This document shows, in pieces, positions 23,540 to 24,060 of a stretch of 24,060 nt of DNA. A model generated the notes under the pieces. It worked only from the letters and a program-made list of their open reading frames with translations, was not told the DNA's origin and made no database searches. The stretch's first letter is position 1. Each line of letters begins with the position of its first letter. Origin of the DNA: an uncultured Clostridia bacterium (GTDB lineage Bacteria > Bacillota > Clostridia > TANB77 > CAG-508); contig CALXAQ010000081.1 in assembly GCA_944386335.1 (NCBI GenBank), positions 1 to 24,060 of the forward strand, in the 5' to 3' direction. Position numbers and translations under genes: made by a program.

Positions 23540-23953
23540 CTATTTCTTTGGACGTTTTGCTCCATATTTTGATCTTCCTTGCATTCTGTCTTTTACACCT
23601 GCTGTATCTAATGTTCCTCTTATAATATGGTAACGAACACCTGGTAGGTCTTTTACCCTTCCTCCTCTAATTAGAACAACACTATGCTCTTGCAAATTGT
23701 GTCCAATTCCTGGGATATAAGAAGTTACTTCATAACCATTAGAAAGTCTAACTCTGGCAACTTTTCTTAATGCTGAGTTTGGTTTCTTTGGTGTTACTGT
23801 TTTTACTACGGTACATACACCTCTTTTTTGTGGAGATCTTCTATTGGTTTGTCTTTTTTTCATAGAATTGTATCCATGTTGTAAAGCTGGTGCTGTAGAT
23901 TTTGTAGTTGCAGTATGTCTTCCTTTTCTTACTAATTGATTAATGGTTGGCAC
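23540..23953 (-). CDS. rpsL: 30S ribosomal protein S12
   Basis: This 137-residue protein begins PTINQLVRKGR and has the Firmicute-type insertion (GYNSMKKRQTN) before SPQKRGVCT, then TPKKPNSALRK and GGRVKDLPGVRYHIIRG. It lies at the decoding centre. The Lys residues that change in streptomycin resistance (in PKKPNS and GRVKDLPG) are wild type. The start is GTG with GGAGGTG about 9 nt upstream. It is first in the str operon, directly behind a strong promoter. Confidence 0.99.
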   Translation of the reverse strand: MPTINQLVRKGRHTATTKSTAPALQHGYNSMKKRQTNRRSPQKRGVCTVVKTVTPKKPNSALRKVARVRLSNGYEVTSYIPGIGHNLQEHSVVLIRGGRVKDLPGVRYHIIRGTLDTAGVKDRMQGRSKYGAKRPKK

Positions 23954-23980
23954 TTAAATTTCACCTCCTAAAACAAAATA

Positions 23981-24025
23981 TACCGCTAATGCAATTGCCT
24001 ATTCCAACAATTTACATTAACGGTA
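23981..24025 (-). promoter_or_regulatory. Leader hairpin at the 5' end of the str operon transcript
   Basis: TACCGCTAATG (23981-23991) and CATTAACGGTA (24015-24025) form an 11-bp stem whose one irregular position is G/U in the transcribed (minus) RNA but a mismatch in the plus strand. An inner 5-bp stem (23993-23997 with 24008-24012) continues it. With transcription starting near 24022, the hairpin lies at the very 5' end of the mRNA, where it could protect the message or regulate it. Confidence 0.5.
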
Positions 24026-24028
24026 ATT

Positions 24029-24057
24029 ATTGTATCATTTTTTGTTAGTTATGTCAA
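24029..24057 (-). promoter_or_regulatory. Promoter of the str operon
   Basis: On the minus strand a perfect TTGACA (24057-24052), a 17-bp spacer and TACAAT (24034-24029), about 76 bp before the rpsL GTG. This is the strongest promoter match in the window, as expected for ribosomal genes. Confidence 0.85.
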
Positions 24058-24060
24058 TGG

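Noticed and set aside
1..24060. CRISPR arrays, tRNA/rRNA genes, prophage or transposase genes
   Set aside because: I saw no regularly spaced repeats, cloverleaf sequences, rRNA blocks or transposase/integrase motifs in either strand.

Overview
The window is AT-rich (I judge about 30% GC by eye) and reads as chromosomal DNA of a Clostridia-type, low-GC Gram-positive bacterium. The evidence is the Firmicute form of ribosomal protein S12, a NdoA-type MazF, a minD-minE-rodA run, an SMC of the Bacillus type, strong AGGAGG ribosome sites and TTGACA/TATAAT promoters with 17-bp spacers. A YtaF-type membrane protein and a GerS-like protein hint at a spore former.

Layout. 1-943: the start of an M23 peptidase gene cut by the window edge, with its promoter. 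944-3714: a three-gene minus-strand unit (esterase, condensation-fold acyltransferase, DUF6320 membrane protein). 3715-3795: a perfect 20-bp inverted repeat with a promoter in its loop. 3838-6487: a SERCA-like Ca2+ ATPase broken by a 1-base frameshift near its C-terminus. 6600-7250: divergent ytaF, which carries an EF-hand-like loop. 7315-7794: two unrecognised small genes with their own promoter and terminator and unusual codon use. 7839-11390: smc. 11526-12467: a divergent HD-GYP phosphodiesterase gene. 12617-17252 (minus strand): minD-minE-rodA-dusB-gerS-like-ndoA. 17429-19076: cca, a small membrane protein gene and a possible remnant. 19252-23953: the str operon rpsL-rpsG-fusA-tuf with its promoter at the right edge.

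How the genes fit together. The right half is core machinery: translation (str operon), tRNA maturation and modification (cca, dusB), and division or shape (minD, minE, rodA). smc and the HD-GYP gene share a short divergent promoter region. The Ca2+ ATPase and ytaF are divergent neighbours and both carry putative Ca2+ ligands.

I see no CRISPR array, prophage, transposase, tRNA or rRNA gene. The most unusual structures are: (i) two pairs of palindromic repeat arms with an identical 19-nt core but different, internally matched flanks, each pair filling one intergenic gap; (ii) the inverted repeat around the esterase promoter, which should hide the ribosome site only in read-through transcripts; (iii) the two-gene small-ORF cassette; (iv) a solitary ndoA toxin beside a GerS-like gene; and (v) MinE with a long acidic tail, encoded beside minD with no minC. 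I do not claim a wholly new system. These are the places where one could hide.
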